This document shows positions 34,024 through 45,388 of a stretch of 64,000 nucleotides of DNA, one piece after another. The DNA is taken from the NCBI GenBank assembly GCA_021234155.1, contig JAJEKV010000017.1:8561525-8625524 (forward strand). The letters run 5' to 3'. The translations under genes were made by a program, and so were the position numbers. This DNA is from Isoetes taiwanensis (Eukaryota > Streptophyta > Lycopodiopsida > Isoetales > Isoetaceae). Positions within the stretch are counted from its first letter, which is position 1. The number at the start of each line of letters is the position of its first letter. The notes beneath the pieces are model-generated. The model was not told the DNA's origin and made no database searches. It worked only from the letters and a program-made list of their open reading frames with translations.

Positions 34024-37000
34024 GGCCCACATCAATTACTATTATTACATTTGCTTATGAAGAGGCATAGAACAACGACGTCAATTCACACCGGTGCACA
34101 AATTGCCACAGAATTGAAACATGCAGATGAGGCCATGAGGAGTGTGAAGATGGGATATGTTAATATTGCTAGATGGAAGCCATTGAAAATGAATGCCACA
34201 CCCTTCAAATTTATTTGGTGTTCGAGACTGTTTGACCATGACATATTAATCTGATTATGCCTAATCAGTCTCTGCATTTTCTCTTGCAGACGCCTATAGT
34301 AGTGGCATTATCGTCCTTCATCCTGAGATTCTCACATCATTCAATCACTACCAAAAGTCACCTCTACCATCTAGCCATCCATCCTAGTTACAAAAATTCA
34401 AAGTAGAATTGATTTCATATTTAGATATAAGCAAAATGCATCATTTATTGCCCTCGTAAGAGTTTTAGATGAGTATCAAAAGCTTGAATTATCAAAACTG
34501 CATCAATATATGTTGTACCAGCCCCAAAGAAAGACAAAATGGTATCAAGTAGGTCATTTTGCCATCGTGTGCTTTGGATGATCAAATATGATGATGCAAC
34601 AGAGCAAAGTTCTCACTAATTTGGGCAATCCCCCGAAACGGAAATTTACACTTGAGGGCGTACAATAGCATACCAACACCAACAAACACCAACGCCTTCA
34701 TACATCTGTTCACAAGAAATTTTGACATGCATAATGCTCTTTGGCCTAGTCAGAGAAGAATGTCGTACTCACCTCGCCACTTGACATGATGCCACGAACA
34801 CTAACCTGCTAGCATATCTGCCAAAGTTCCAAGAACTCAGAAGCGAAGAAATACACAAAACACCATCAAACAAGGGTTTGCCCCTTCTGGACAACTTAAA
34901 AACAAGTAGTTTTTTAGAATCGAATACATTGGCTACCATCAGGTGGAGAAGTGTGTGAATGCAAGTCTCATCATGTGGGTCAAAGCACGTTGTAGTGGAT
35001 CACTTGACATGTCCCCCCTGTCCCTCCCCAATGGTGCGGTCGGCACCAAATTGTGCCGTGAGCGTTCTGGATTTGGCATATAGCTAGATATGGCATACCT
35101 TTATCTCTATGATCATAGCTCATCGATTTTTTGGATGAAAAGGTCTATACTGAGCTTATCGATTTCATTTAAGATGCAGTCTACAAGAAAATATACAAGC
35201 TGGTTGTGATCTCACGATGGCGAGAGATCCCTTCTGCTTCTGATACTATAGCCGAAAATGATGCATTATATTGAAATTCAATGGCAAATGATGCTAAGCT
35301 ATGGGCTTGGAGCAAATACGACTGCCCGTAGCACGTTCAATCAGTTATAATGATATATGGAGGTAGCTACATACTTCTAAGATGGTGGGTATGCTTTCTA
35401 GGATCTGGAATATGATTTTAATCTTACAAGCAAAGGTTCAAGTGATTCTCAACAAAAACAATCACAGAATCTGGAGGCGAAACAATTTAGGTTCTATCTT
35501 ATGTTCAAATTGCTCATTTGTTTGTTGAATCGAATATGATCTAACGATTAGCTTACAATAAGAGGCAATTGCATCTAGAAACTCTATTTCACTCATTTAT
35601 ATGCATTTGAAAATTATATGATTACATAACCAATGGGATATAAGATTTGACACATTGATGCATTGGTTTATCTTTGTGACGTTATGGATTATTGATCAAG
35701 ATCCCTTTTTTATTTTTTTACAGCAGGTTTACACATGTAATGCACATTGCTTCAAAATGGATGATAATTGCATATGTTAAATTAGTTTTAGGTCATAATT
35801 TGATCTATCCTCCTTGTTAAAGTTTACTCAGGGCAAAAGGATACTATTGGCGATCAGTGATAAACTGAGAGACCCAATGTACCTTTTGGCCCTTGCACAT
35901 TTATTGTTCTTACACTACTCGTGTATTGATTGGCTGCGAGTACGGGTTCTCTCCTCCTATTATCTCCCTTTTGCTTTTCAAAGTTTGCTTTAGTTTGAAA
36001 GAGGATGGACTATGGAAATGGAGGTGTTGGCTAAAGGTGCCTAAGAGCAATAAATGATAAACACTTTTGGAATATTATAGTCATGGACCATGGAGCTTTC
36101 GGCAATCCAACATTATATGCTATTATGCCTTTATATTGATAAGTACAAGGGTCGCTTTCGTGCCCATCCTTTTAGTTGTATTTATCTTTGAATAGCTTAA
36201 CAATTGCCAAGTTTTGGGCATTATTTTTAAGCTTTAGGATATATATTCATACTCTATGTATTTACACACAATTCAAGTTGATGATGTAGCAATTGACTGA
36301 TTTCTTAAGCCTTTGGTAAGTAAGTAGTGATCTTCAGATTAAATTACTTAGGCTTTGGGAAAAGAGATACTAGTCTAGACTGGCTTGCCCAGTCTAGATA
36401 ATAGGATGATAATTGGTCTAGCATATGCTAGTTCAGATTGTATTCGTTCTCTCTCTCTCTCTCCCCCCCCCCTCCCACCCCTCTTTTGGTAGCAAGTTAT
36501 TTTGCCATAGCCCTCCTTGCATGTGCAATCATTAAATAATAAATAGTGCTTATAGCCTGGCAGATCTATTCTCCTTCGATCAAAATGTACTCGTGTTTTC
36601 ATAAGGAGAATAAAATCCATATCCCTTGCTATGGATTCAAGCTGTCCTCCTTTTGCTATGGAAAGCCCCTACAGTTCCAAGAGACCATACATAGACACAA
36701 TCCTTATTTAAATGCAGTAATATGCGCAGTCACAACCGCATCACTTTGAGGAGTGGCACAACAGCAGATGTGGGAACAACCCGATTTTGGGGGAGGGTGC
36801 AAGAGCAACAGTAGTAGCAGTCCCTTGAGGTATTGTAGAAGTGCAGAGGTGGTGGTGGCACCCCGAAGAGTTACAAAACCAACAGTAGCAGCAGCACCCC
36901 AAGGGATTGCACTAGTATCAATAGTAGCATTAGCGAGCAAATGATCCATCTGTTTACGTTTTGCGCAGTGTATGCCAGAATTGGGGTAGGCAAACGAAAA

Positions 37001-37897
37001 ATCATTACCTTACCCTGAACTAGAGCAACGGCACCTCCTGTGTTTCTCATGTCTCTTACCCCGGCAAGCTCCTTATGGCGTGTTAGGTCGTAGTCCACAT
37101 ATATAGAAGTGCCTTTTAAATTTGACCTCTGACGGATTATGGCACCCCCAATGACTGAATTTACCACTGTGAACTTCCCTATATGTGACTATCGTGGCAC
37201 TGATGCCCGGACAATGTGCATGGGAACATGAAAGCTCATCTTGGAGAGGATCATTGCCTAAATCTCCCCTTGAGATCTTCATGCACCTCCTCAAAGAGCC
37301 CTCGGGCAAACACATTATGGCACCTGCATCTCTACTCATGCTACTCCCTAGGTGCTCGCCCAATATTTTATGTTGGACGAGTTGATGTATTAGCAGATCC
37401 GACTGAATGAGTCGGCTATTTGGAGGTTGTCATGTGCTTGAGCTAAGACCTAGTTGGCATGCTAGCAGAGCTGGCTTTCATGCTGGACATGCTGGTTGTA
37501 TTTGAGGTAGTTCAACGTGGGCAGTAGTTGCAGCGTCTACACTTTCCTTCAATATTTGTAGCCGAGAGCTTATGCTACTTCACTGTGTGCTCTTGGTGCT
37601 TTAATGTGTACTACAATTCTTGCATGCAATGATGTACATACTCATGAGCCTCAGCATGTAGCCCCTTGCCTTGCAAGGCCACTATCTTTTTCAGCTCCCG
37701 AATATTATGGTCCTGATGGGATGAATCTTCTTCTAGTCTCGAAGCCTAGAGGTTGTGTCAGTGTCTCGAGCAGAATTTGCCTTTTCCAAGGCGTAAATTC
37801 TATCATGCAGAGGCTGCTAGATGCTGGTGGCCATCCTCATGATCTCCATACAGAATTATGCTATGTTCTTCCTGATTTCCTGCTCAAAGTTTCATGG
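34024..37897. other. Intergenic, degraded, no supported gene
   Basis: A (TC)n plus C-run microsatellite lies at 36447-36484. A region with recurring CAG/GTAG triplets (36740-36920) gives leucine-rich shadow ORFs on the minus strand. ORFs at 36871-37363 (minus) and 37604-37945 (plus) carry no motif I can name. The last part is the insertion target of the next LTR element. Confidence 0.4.
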
Positions 37898-37902
37898 GCT
37901 TG

Positions 37903-39430
37903 TGTGACGTTCCCTACTTCGTCTGCGATGCTCCCATCGTATTAGAAGGCAGAGTTCATCCCACTGGAAGCCAAGCTGACAGAGGCCGTCCACCTGACAC
38001 CAATCCTTCAGCAAGGGATTGATGAGGAAGAATGGATGGGTTATTTGTCCCGTCTTCCCTCGGGACCATCCTAGCTGTGGAAGCGTAAATAAACGTAAGC
38101 ACGTGACATCAAATACAAATACATCCACCTTGAACGGTGGTTATACCATAGTATACATGTATAAGCACATCAACAACATCATCCTCAAATTGGGGGATCC
38201 TACCCAAGACTCAGACTCCAGGGGTATGGACTGACGGCTTGGGTCTCCAGAAGTCATTGCAGCATAATTCATGAGAGTGGATTGGGCTGGCATAGGACCA
38301 TGGTTGTTGGGAAGTCCCCTCCATCCGGCCCTCCTGTGCACACTTTGCAGAATAGGTTGAAGACTCTTGGGACTGGACCGTAGCCTGCCGGGTGCATAGC
38401 CATGGGGGTTACTACTGGGTTTCATCTCCCCAGCCCCGATGAGGCAGGAAGGGGATCACCCCCTCCAAAGGCATGCATGCTCATCACAGGTGGATAGAGG
38501 GCCACTGCCTGTCTATGACTTGAACCAGGCAACGCATCACCCAAGAGGTGTCGAGCTCATGCCTTGCCCACACGCAGTGGCAAGCCATTAAGCCTAGCCC
38601 GCTAAGATCCCTGGTAGGCTTTACACACCAGAGGGATCAATCTGTAATGGGACAAGTCCTCCTTATTCCATCGGTCTAGCCCCGCCACTCACAACCAGGC
38701 GGGCTCTTTATGCACAGACCGCATTAATTGGGAATTAATGAGGCTATCTAGATACATCTACTACTGAAGCTTTCAGGGTCTCTACCCCCCTTTCCAATAC
38801 ACAGGAGTGCGTATAGAATAGAACATCATCATCAAAGAACTGTAATACTGAATAATATCTAATCTATCTACCCAAACATACATGGTTAGGTTCCTTCGTT
38901 AAGGCTTGTGATCTTAGGATCTATAAGGCCGCTAAGACTGATCTAACATGCTATCCCAGCACATTGCCGGGCTAAAAGTCGGCATTGCACAACAGAATCA
39001 CAGGTTACCTGATCCCTGGCTTGTTCCTGCTCCTCGAATCGCGTCCATACCTTCACTTGGGTTGAAGGCAGCTGTTCCTAAGCGATCTGTTGTGCAAAGG
39101 CAGTTTGGCGGCACCTGGCAATATGAACTAGCAGCTTGGCTTGGCTGGAATGGCTCAAGGAAGCCAAAATACGAAAATGGAAAAGGTTTAGGGTTTTCCC
39201 TTTTGTTCCTTTTAGATGACCTTTTAGGTTTAGGTTAAAAAGGACATATGGGATTTTGCCATGATGCAAAGGGGTTTAATTATATATGTTTTATAGACAT
39301 GTGCAATATACGAGGTAGCCCCCTAGGCGCAACCCTTTACGGTTCTCAAATACTTGTCAAGGTGACATGTACGCGTGGCGTGGCAGTATAATATATGCTT
39401 TCGGACCGTATATTATGCTGGAACGTCACA
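37903..39430 (-). repeat. 3' LTR of the chromovirus-like element
   Basis: 1528 bp, from TGTGACGTTCC to GGAACGTCACA. It matches the right LTR along its length, apart from a ~304-bp segment present twice there. Confidence 0.9.
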
Positions 39431-39446
39431 ATCTCCCCACCTTGAA
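39431..39446 (-). other. Polypurine tract
   Basis: The minus-strand sequence CAAGGTGGGGAGAT lies directly before the LTR start TGTGACG. Confidence 0.8.
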
Positions 39447-40136
39447 TTGATGCTGTCCTCAGCATCACGTGTCTCCCCTTCTTGGAAACCTGCATGATCC
39501 CTGCAACACATTCCATGCATGCAATTTTATATTACAATTACCCCAAGGTAATATTTAAGTTTAAATTTTATAATCACATCACTTGTTCCATAACATACTA
39601 TAGTAAGACGATCTCTCAACCCTTACATTATCATTTAATATTCACAAAATTTTATAATTTGCACAATTATCATTAACCGAGTTTTCAAAATTCTATAATT
39701 TAAGGTCTGTTTGATCTCCTTGCAACATATTATGACAAAACATGTATTGCAAGTCTTCGCAGTGCAACCCTCCTGCCGCTAGACACTCCTATTGGCCTGC
39801 AGGTCCAACACTACGTTAGTACACATTTATATATTATAAAGTTGGTTATTAGGGAACCACCCATTTAATTACACTAAATTAACTATATGGATGCAAGACT
39901 AATCTCCCGGCATAGGAAGATGATGTTTCTTCCATCTTGGCCGAGGAGACAACGTCCTATCATGCCTAAGATGATCACTCATACCTGCACCTTTCGTCGC
40001 CCTTGGCATGGAGGATGGCGTCTTTAGGCATTGACTAGAGGTGCTTTCCTATCAATGCATGAACTAAATGACCTCTTATCTCTCAATTTCGTCTACTTCC
40101 GTGGCGACGGGAGTAGACTTCTTATCTACCTCACAC

Positions 40137-41260
40137 TCACCTATCAGTTCGGTGTCGACTACTTTGGTGACGAGTCGACCCTTGCATTGCTCCATAAAAT
40201 TGGGGGTACTGCTTCTCCAAATCTGATTGTAGTACCCACGTAGCTTCTTCCACAGGCAAGTGCATCCATTTCACTAGGTATTGGAGAAATTGGAACCTTT
40301 TTTTTTTCTTGAAGGACCTGTCAAGAAGAACCTCTAGGACGATCTCGAGTTGGTCGTCCGTCATTTCCAGTAACTCTGTTGTCTCCAATACTTCCTCTGG
40401 ATTAGGAGTGTGCCACTTCAGGAGACTTACATGGAAGACCCTATGGATTTTGAGATGTGCTGGCAGATCTAACTTGTAGGATTAGTTACCTACTCTTTTG
40501 GTTATCCGGAATGGCCTAGCCCATCTTGGAGCAAGCGTCTTGCAATTGCCGATGCGGAGCTTCGCTTGTTTGACTTTGATCTTCAGCCATACGTTGTCCC
40601 CTACTTGGAACTCTTTTACTGTTCTGTGCTTATCGGCTACACTCTTATGTCGGCTTTTTGTTGCTAGAAGATATCCTCTCACTTCTTCCACCAACTATTG
40701 CATGTCGACTAGCATCTGTTGGAATACTTCTACCTTGGACATGGGATTGTGCCAAGTGTTTGGGGTCAAGCATTGGTAGTCGTAGTTGATCATAAACGAC
40801 GACATTTGAGACGACTCCTGCTTGGTGCTATTGTATGCAAAGTCCACCAAGCGAATGAAATCATCCCACATATCTTCGAGTATCCGATTCGTACGCTTCA
40901 TCTGCCCATCATTATGAGGAAGATATGCCATGCTCATCGACAACTTCGTCTGGATGGTGGTGAAGAGATCTCGCCAAAATGCTCTCATGAACTTCGAATC
41001 CCTATCAGAGATTATCTCCCTTGGCATCCCTTGGGGTAGTTGGGCATTCTGGTCTGGTGCAATTGCTGGCCTCCTTGCCAGCAAGGCTCTTAGCTAGTGG
41101 ATATCCGATCTCATTTGAGATATCTCCTCTTCTGGGGTTGGTGCCTCGAACTCTTGGAATAGGTTCCTTGGTTGAAACTGTCCTGCGGGTGTTTGTTCTT
41201 CCTGAGGTTGTCGATCTTATTCTGCATTCCTGGGTGCTCTAGCTGCATACACATTAGATT
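40137..41260 (-). pseudogene. gag scrap, integrase C-terminal half and chromodomain
   Basis: Going down the minus strand, 41260-41060 gives a gag-like stretch (EAPTPEEEISQMRSDI, LRALLARRPAIAPDQ). It joins mid-integrase at GMPREIISDRDSKF, then AYLPHNDGQMKRTNRILEDM and LVDFAYNSTKQES. The join removes all of protease, RT, RNase H and the integrase zinc-binding part. In active integrases the phrase is D-G-Q-T-E-R, whose Glu is the third catalytic residue; here it is Lys. 40694-40482 is the integrase C-terminal region (FQVGDNVWLKI, LAPRWARPFRI). 40388-40137 holds a chromodomain (YLVKWMHLPVEEATWV), which in chromoviruses directs integration through histone marks. Confidence 0.85.
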
Positions 41261-41286
41261 GCACTCTTATGATTAGCTTTTGTTTG

Positions 41287-41544
41287 TTATTGCATTGTAC
41301 CAAATTCCGAGAGGGCACTAAGCATGAACACTCCTTCTTCTCCCCATGGGCTGAACTGGCGGTGTATGAATGCAATCCTTCCGTCGGTGAGGAGTGGAAG
41401 GTAATACCTGAGGACCTTGTCGTGTCCTCCCTCTGCTGCCTCTTCTTCGGTTCTGATCCTGACCTTGTGCCTTCCGGAGTACTCGTCCACCGATACCGCT
41501 GTCAAGTCCCTGTAGTCTGCAAACATGGACATGGAAGAGGTCAA
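41287..41544 (-). pseudogene. Unknown ORF in the accessory region
   Basis: An 85-residue ORF containing ADYRDLTAVSVDEYSGRHKV and LPLLTDGRIAFIHRQFSPWG. It looks coding by composition but I do not recognise it. It lies between the accessory protein at 41672-42881 and the gag scrap, in the element's orientation. Confidence 0.3.
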
Positions 41545-41671
41545 ATTGATGCCGCTACTTTCTACCCGGCTGGCGCTGCTGATGAGGTGTTGGGCAAGAG
41601 CGTGCTTGTTGTCTTTCTCCTAATGCCCATCCATTCATGAAAAGCTATAAATTCCTTCTCTGAGGGAGTTC

Positions 41672-42881
41672 TTATTGCGTCATCATCTGTCGAATATTGC
41701 TGTAAGCCTCAATGTCGGATGATAACTGCCCAGTGTAAGTGTGGGCTTCCCTGATGCTGATGGGGAAGTCTTGCATCTCCCAGTCGATGAAATCATCAAG
41801 GTCGGGCTGTTGGCGCAGGAGGTGCAGGAGTTCATCCAACCTGTAGCCTCTATCTCTACACTCTGGGAGGTTCTTTATGTCGTGTAACATCAGGTACTCT
41901 TGGCCTTCGATGATGACTGGGGTTAGACTGGTGATGCCAAGTGGAGGAGCTGTCCTTGTCACCCTCAAGCCTTCGTCGAAGCCCTTAAGGTCTTCTTCTG
42001 CTTGTTGCCGTTCTTGTATAGGGTCGATGTTGATGATGTCTTCAATGTCGTAACCTTATCCTTCCTCTGCCTCCTCCTCTTGCTCTGACCCTTCATACTC
42101 CAGGAGCAACTGCTCTTCTGCTTTTGAGGCAAGGGGTTCAATGGCCATTGACTGAATAGAGGGTCCACCTATTCGGGTTTGGGCTCTATATGGGATAAAA
42201 AGATGGCTACAGCAGTAGTGTAGGAAAAGTACCTCTTCCTGTTTATGGATATGGTCATGTAGTCGGGCATGCGAGCAACTCTATTTTCTAAATACTTGTC
42301 GATGTTTGGAACAACATTGAGTGCTGCACGAAGGACTGTTCTAGGTGCAAAGTGGGTAAAAGCATGCTACGGTGTACCACTTTTGGAACCCTCAAAAGTA
42401 CCTACACTGGGTACTTTTAAAAGTGGTACTTTCTGTTTGTTCTTTCTATTAAAATCAATCGAAATTTTTTGAATTGAAGGTCAATAACATGCCAATCTAT
42501 AGTATTAAAGAATAACAATACTATTAGAGACTAAAATAAATGAATTAGCTCTCAAACTTATTTTTTATTGCGACATTTATGCAAGTTCCCAGTACCTAGT
42601 GCTGGGTACTTTTTTGGGTAGTTTCGCACTCCCTAAAAAGTATTTTAGATGGTACACCCTTGCATGCTTTCACCCAAGTATCCTATGCATGGGGGGTGTT
42701 CTACCAGCGAAGGGCCTATCTTGGCTTGGAACTCTGTCATGATATCTTGGTAGAATGGTGTGGCATTTATGGTAGCATCCATATCGATCTCCTTTTGAAA
42801 AACAGTGAAGACCGAATTGATGTCAGCCTCAGCCACATGAGTAGTGGCGCTGTACCATCGCCTGAATGATGAAGTGGCCAT
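41672..42881 (-). pseudogene. Unknown accessory protein, split by a MITE
   Basis: It starts MATSSFRRWYSATTHVAEAD at 42881 and runs to ...CIGYLG, where the MITE (42675-42354) interrupts. Beyond it the reading continues TVLRAALNVVPNIDKYLENR and MPDYMTISINRKRYFSY. A frameshift near 42165 follows, then an acidic stretch (EGSEQEEEAEEGKGYDIED) and APPLGITSLTPVIIEGQEYL to the stop at 41672. The reconstructed length is about 300 residues. I recognise no domain. It is the second gene of the accessory cassette and is separated from the H3-like gene by two hairpin repeats. Confidence 0.5.
42354..42675. mobile_element. MITE, 322 bp, with terminal inverted repeats
   Basis: Ends are GGGTAAAAGCATGC...GTGTACCA and, inverted, GGGTGAAAGCATGC...GTGTACCA, about 26 bp with few mismatches. 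AAGT flanks both sides (42350-42353, 42676-42679), a possible 4-bp target-site duplication. Inner sequence repeats GTACCCAGTACT-like words. It splits the accessory ORF. Confidence 0.85.
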
Positions 42882-43185
42882 AGTGCTGATGTAGATGGGG
42901 TTAACAAATAGATGTGTGAGCGCCTCTGTGAGCTGGAAAATCGCCTTACAGTGAGGAGTGATAGTGTAGGATGCAAATGAGGGTGGTGGTCATATTTATA
43001 GGCAGGACCCTAATTTGAGAAATTTTTAGGGTTTGGGAATGTCTATCACTTCAAGGCCATACTAGGTATTTGATAGGTAATCTAGGGTTATGAGTATCTA
43101 AAGTACTTCCTAAAGATCCTATTGCAACAAATTTCGTCTAATTTGGAGGTAGTTGGGGTGAGTTAGGGCTATTTGACTTGGACCA

Positions 43186-43452
43186 CTCACACAATGCGCG
43201 AGAGGCAATTTCAAAATTTTTGAAAAGGGTCCTGGCGCACTCTGTGAGGGGTGAACTCCTGTTTGGGTCCTAGATGGCTCTAAAATTATGATACAAGGAT
43301 AGAATCCTACTTATCTCGTGGAGTTAAACCGGGTATGTCCTTAGTTTCTGGGTTTGGACAAGTCTAGGCATAGATCAGTGGCCCAACTACTCACATAGTG
43401 TGTGAGAGGCACTTTTAAAACTTTTGAAAAGGGCCCTGGCACACTCTGTGAG
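43186..43452. repeat. Two ~63-bp hairpin repeats (downstream of H3-like gene)
   Basis: Copies at 43186-43248 and 43390-43452. Each has an outer stem of CTCACA...GTGCGC type pairing with GCGCAC...TGTGAG, and an inner TTTCAAAA / TTTTGAAA pair. They match the copies at 44901-44963 and 45109-45171 on the other side of the H3-like gene. Confidence 0.9.
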
Positions 43453-43599
43453 GGGTGGGGGTCTATTCAGTTGCTTTTTTGCCAAATTAATTAATTCCAA
43501 TTATACATGCCATTACTACAACCACGTTAAATACATTATTACTCCTTGCAACTTAATCAAAACACTTTTTATATTTACAAAAATTTTATAAGTACATAT

Positions 43600-44674
43600 T
43601 TAGCAATCTTCTTTCTTTATGAATCTGGCCAGCTTCATGTCCCTGGGCATGCACATGACTCTTTTCGCATGGAGAGCACATGCTAGGAAGTCTTCAAAAT
43701 GTTATACCAGCTTCTACACGGCTGCCTCCCCAATGCACGCAACATATCATCTATCACCCTGCTTCTCCTTGTCGAATTCTTGCAAGATTTCACGGGTTAA
43801 TCTTGCAAATGCAGCTCTTGGAATCAGAAGTCCGTAGCTCCTCTGGAAATGCCGAATCTCCCGAGCAACCTTTGCAAAGTATGAATCTGATTTCCTCTTC
43901 ATTGGCATCTTCAGTGGTACGGGTCTCTCTGAGGGTAGCTTCAAGATATTCTCTTTTGTTGGCCTTCCTCCTTCCACGTACGTCAGCTTGTTGGCTTTGT
44001 AGTACTTGGAGTATGCCTCGTACATCTTCATGTACTCCTTGTACTTCCTCAACTTCTTCTTGTGTTCCCGCTCATGCTTGAGTACGTATGACTTCCGTGC
44101 CGGCTTGACCTTCTTAGGATCTGTTGTTGCCTTTGGCCATGTCGGTCGGGAGGTGGTGTTGTAGCTTCTTCATTCTCAGGATTGGAAGTTCCCGATCCTT
44201 CCGTTGGGCTGGGAATTCTCCATGCCTCATCGTCCGACTCCGTTCCCGATGAAGAAGATGGTGGCCTATCGGACTCCCACTTCGTTATTGTAACCCCTTT
44301 GCTCGGTGTTGTCTTTGTTTTCCTCCGAGGTTTCTTTGGCAATTCTGGGTTCTTCCCTTTGGCCTCCTTCTGCGTCTTGTGTTCCTCCTTCTCTGCAAGT
44401 CTATTCCTTTCTTGCTGCCTTCTTCATCTTGTTGACTTTCCTTTGTCGACGCGCCAACTTCTCTGTTGCCGCACGGTCCTCCTCATTCTCCTCCTCCTCT
44501 TGTCCTTTCTTGGTCCTGATGCTGCTCATTATCCTCCCGAGTGTCCGGGTTTGGGTTTAGATTTTCTTCATCTCTGGCTCGCTCTCGAGCCTCCCTCGCC
44601 TTATGTTTTGCTGCAAGAACTTGGACGCTTGTCGATAGCATAACAATTCGAGCAGTCTGTTTGGTGCGGGCCAT
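43600..44674 (-). pseudogene. Histone H3-like protein in a retrotransposon, decayed
   Basis: The ORF at 44674 opens MARTKQTARIVMLSTS. Its first nine residues are identical to canonical histone H3 including the initiator Met. A long charged insertion follows through at least one frameshift (KKPRRKTKTTPSKGVTITKW, SSSSGTESDDEAWRIPSP). From ~44110 one frame reads to the end: KVAREIRHFQRSYGLLIPRA, then AFARLTREILQEF (H3: [30 protein letters not shown] region). It ends HFEDFLACALHAKRVMCMPR, DMKLARFIKK and TAA at 43602-43600, matching the H3 alpha-2/alpha-3 segment. Three in-frame stops (TGA, TAG, TAA) lie between ~43749 and 43700. Spacing across the fold matches H3. It sits between the 5' LTR and gag, flanked by hairpin repeats. 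H3 origin is firm; function while intact is inference. Confidence 0.85.
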
Positions 44675-44900
44675 GTTTTGAAATAAGTCGATTGCCCTTC
44701 GAGCGCCTAGAAATCGCCTTCTTGGTCGGAGAGCAGTAAGCTGGAGAAGTACGGTGAAAATGAAAAACCCTAAGGGTCAATTTATAGGTCTGGGAGTTTT
44801 AGGGTTTCGACTTGCAATTTCATGTTATGCCATTATGTAAAACATTAGTGTTTGCTGGGTTAAGACATTAGATTCTTTTAGATAAAAAGTACTGCTACTA

Positions 44901-45171
44901 CTCACACAGTGCGCGAGAAGCACTTTCAAAACTTTTGAAAAGGCCTTGGGTGCACTCTGTGAGGGGTTACTCCTTTTTTGCTCTATTTTTTGTTTTCTAA
45001 ACAGTTTCTTAGTGTTAGAACATGCTTTCTTAGCTTCAAATTCTAAGCTACCCTCAGCTATCAAATTACTCTAATCATGCACCTCTCTAGGTCAAAATTG
45101 GTCAAACACTCATATAATGCACGAGAGGCTTGTTCAAAAAATTTGAAAATGCCCTGGGCGCACTCTATGAG
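44901..45171. repeat. Two ~63-bp hairpin repeats (upstream of H3-like gene)
   Basis: Copies at 44901-44963 and 45109-45171, the same family as at 43186-43452. In the last copy the outer arm reads CTCATA and its partner TATGAG, instead of CTCACA/TGTGAG, so pairing is kept. Confidence 0.9.
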
Positions 45172-45370
45172 GGGTTTCTCCCTAATGGCCCAAATTTTAT
45201 CAGGGTTTCTACTATTTCTTTCCTAAACATTATCTTACTTTATTGTTCTAAGGATTGGAAAATTGTTTTCTCAATGAGGTTCATGCTTGGATTGTTATTC
45301 CCAAGGTTGAAGGTCTACTGTTAGTCCTATCAGGGAAATGGTCAGTGCCCGATCTTGGTCTACCAAGATC

Positions 45371-45385
45371 ATGGCTCTGGTACCA
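45371..45385 (-). other. Primer binding site, initiator-Met tRNA type
   Basis: The minus-strand sequence TGGTACCAGAGCCAT lies next to the 5' LTR. From memory, the plant initiator tRNA site is TGGTATCAGAGC, so there is one mismatch. Confidence 0.8.
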
Positions 45386-45388
45386 CTA

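Noticed and set aside
36704-36949. Leucine/threonine-rich ORFs
   Set aside because: Explained by triplet-like CAG/GTAG repeats; no start context or conserved motif.
40031-40243. Plus-strand ORFs within the chromovirus-like pol remnants (40.0-41.6 kb)
   Set aside because: They are opposite-strand shadows of the chromodomain and integrase reading frames.
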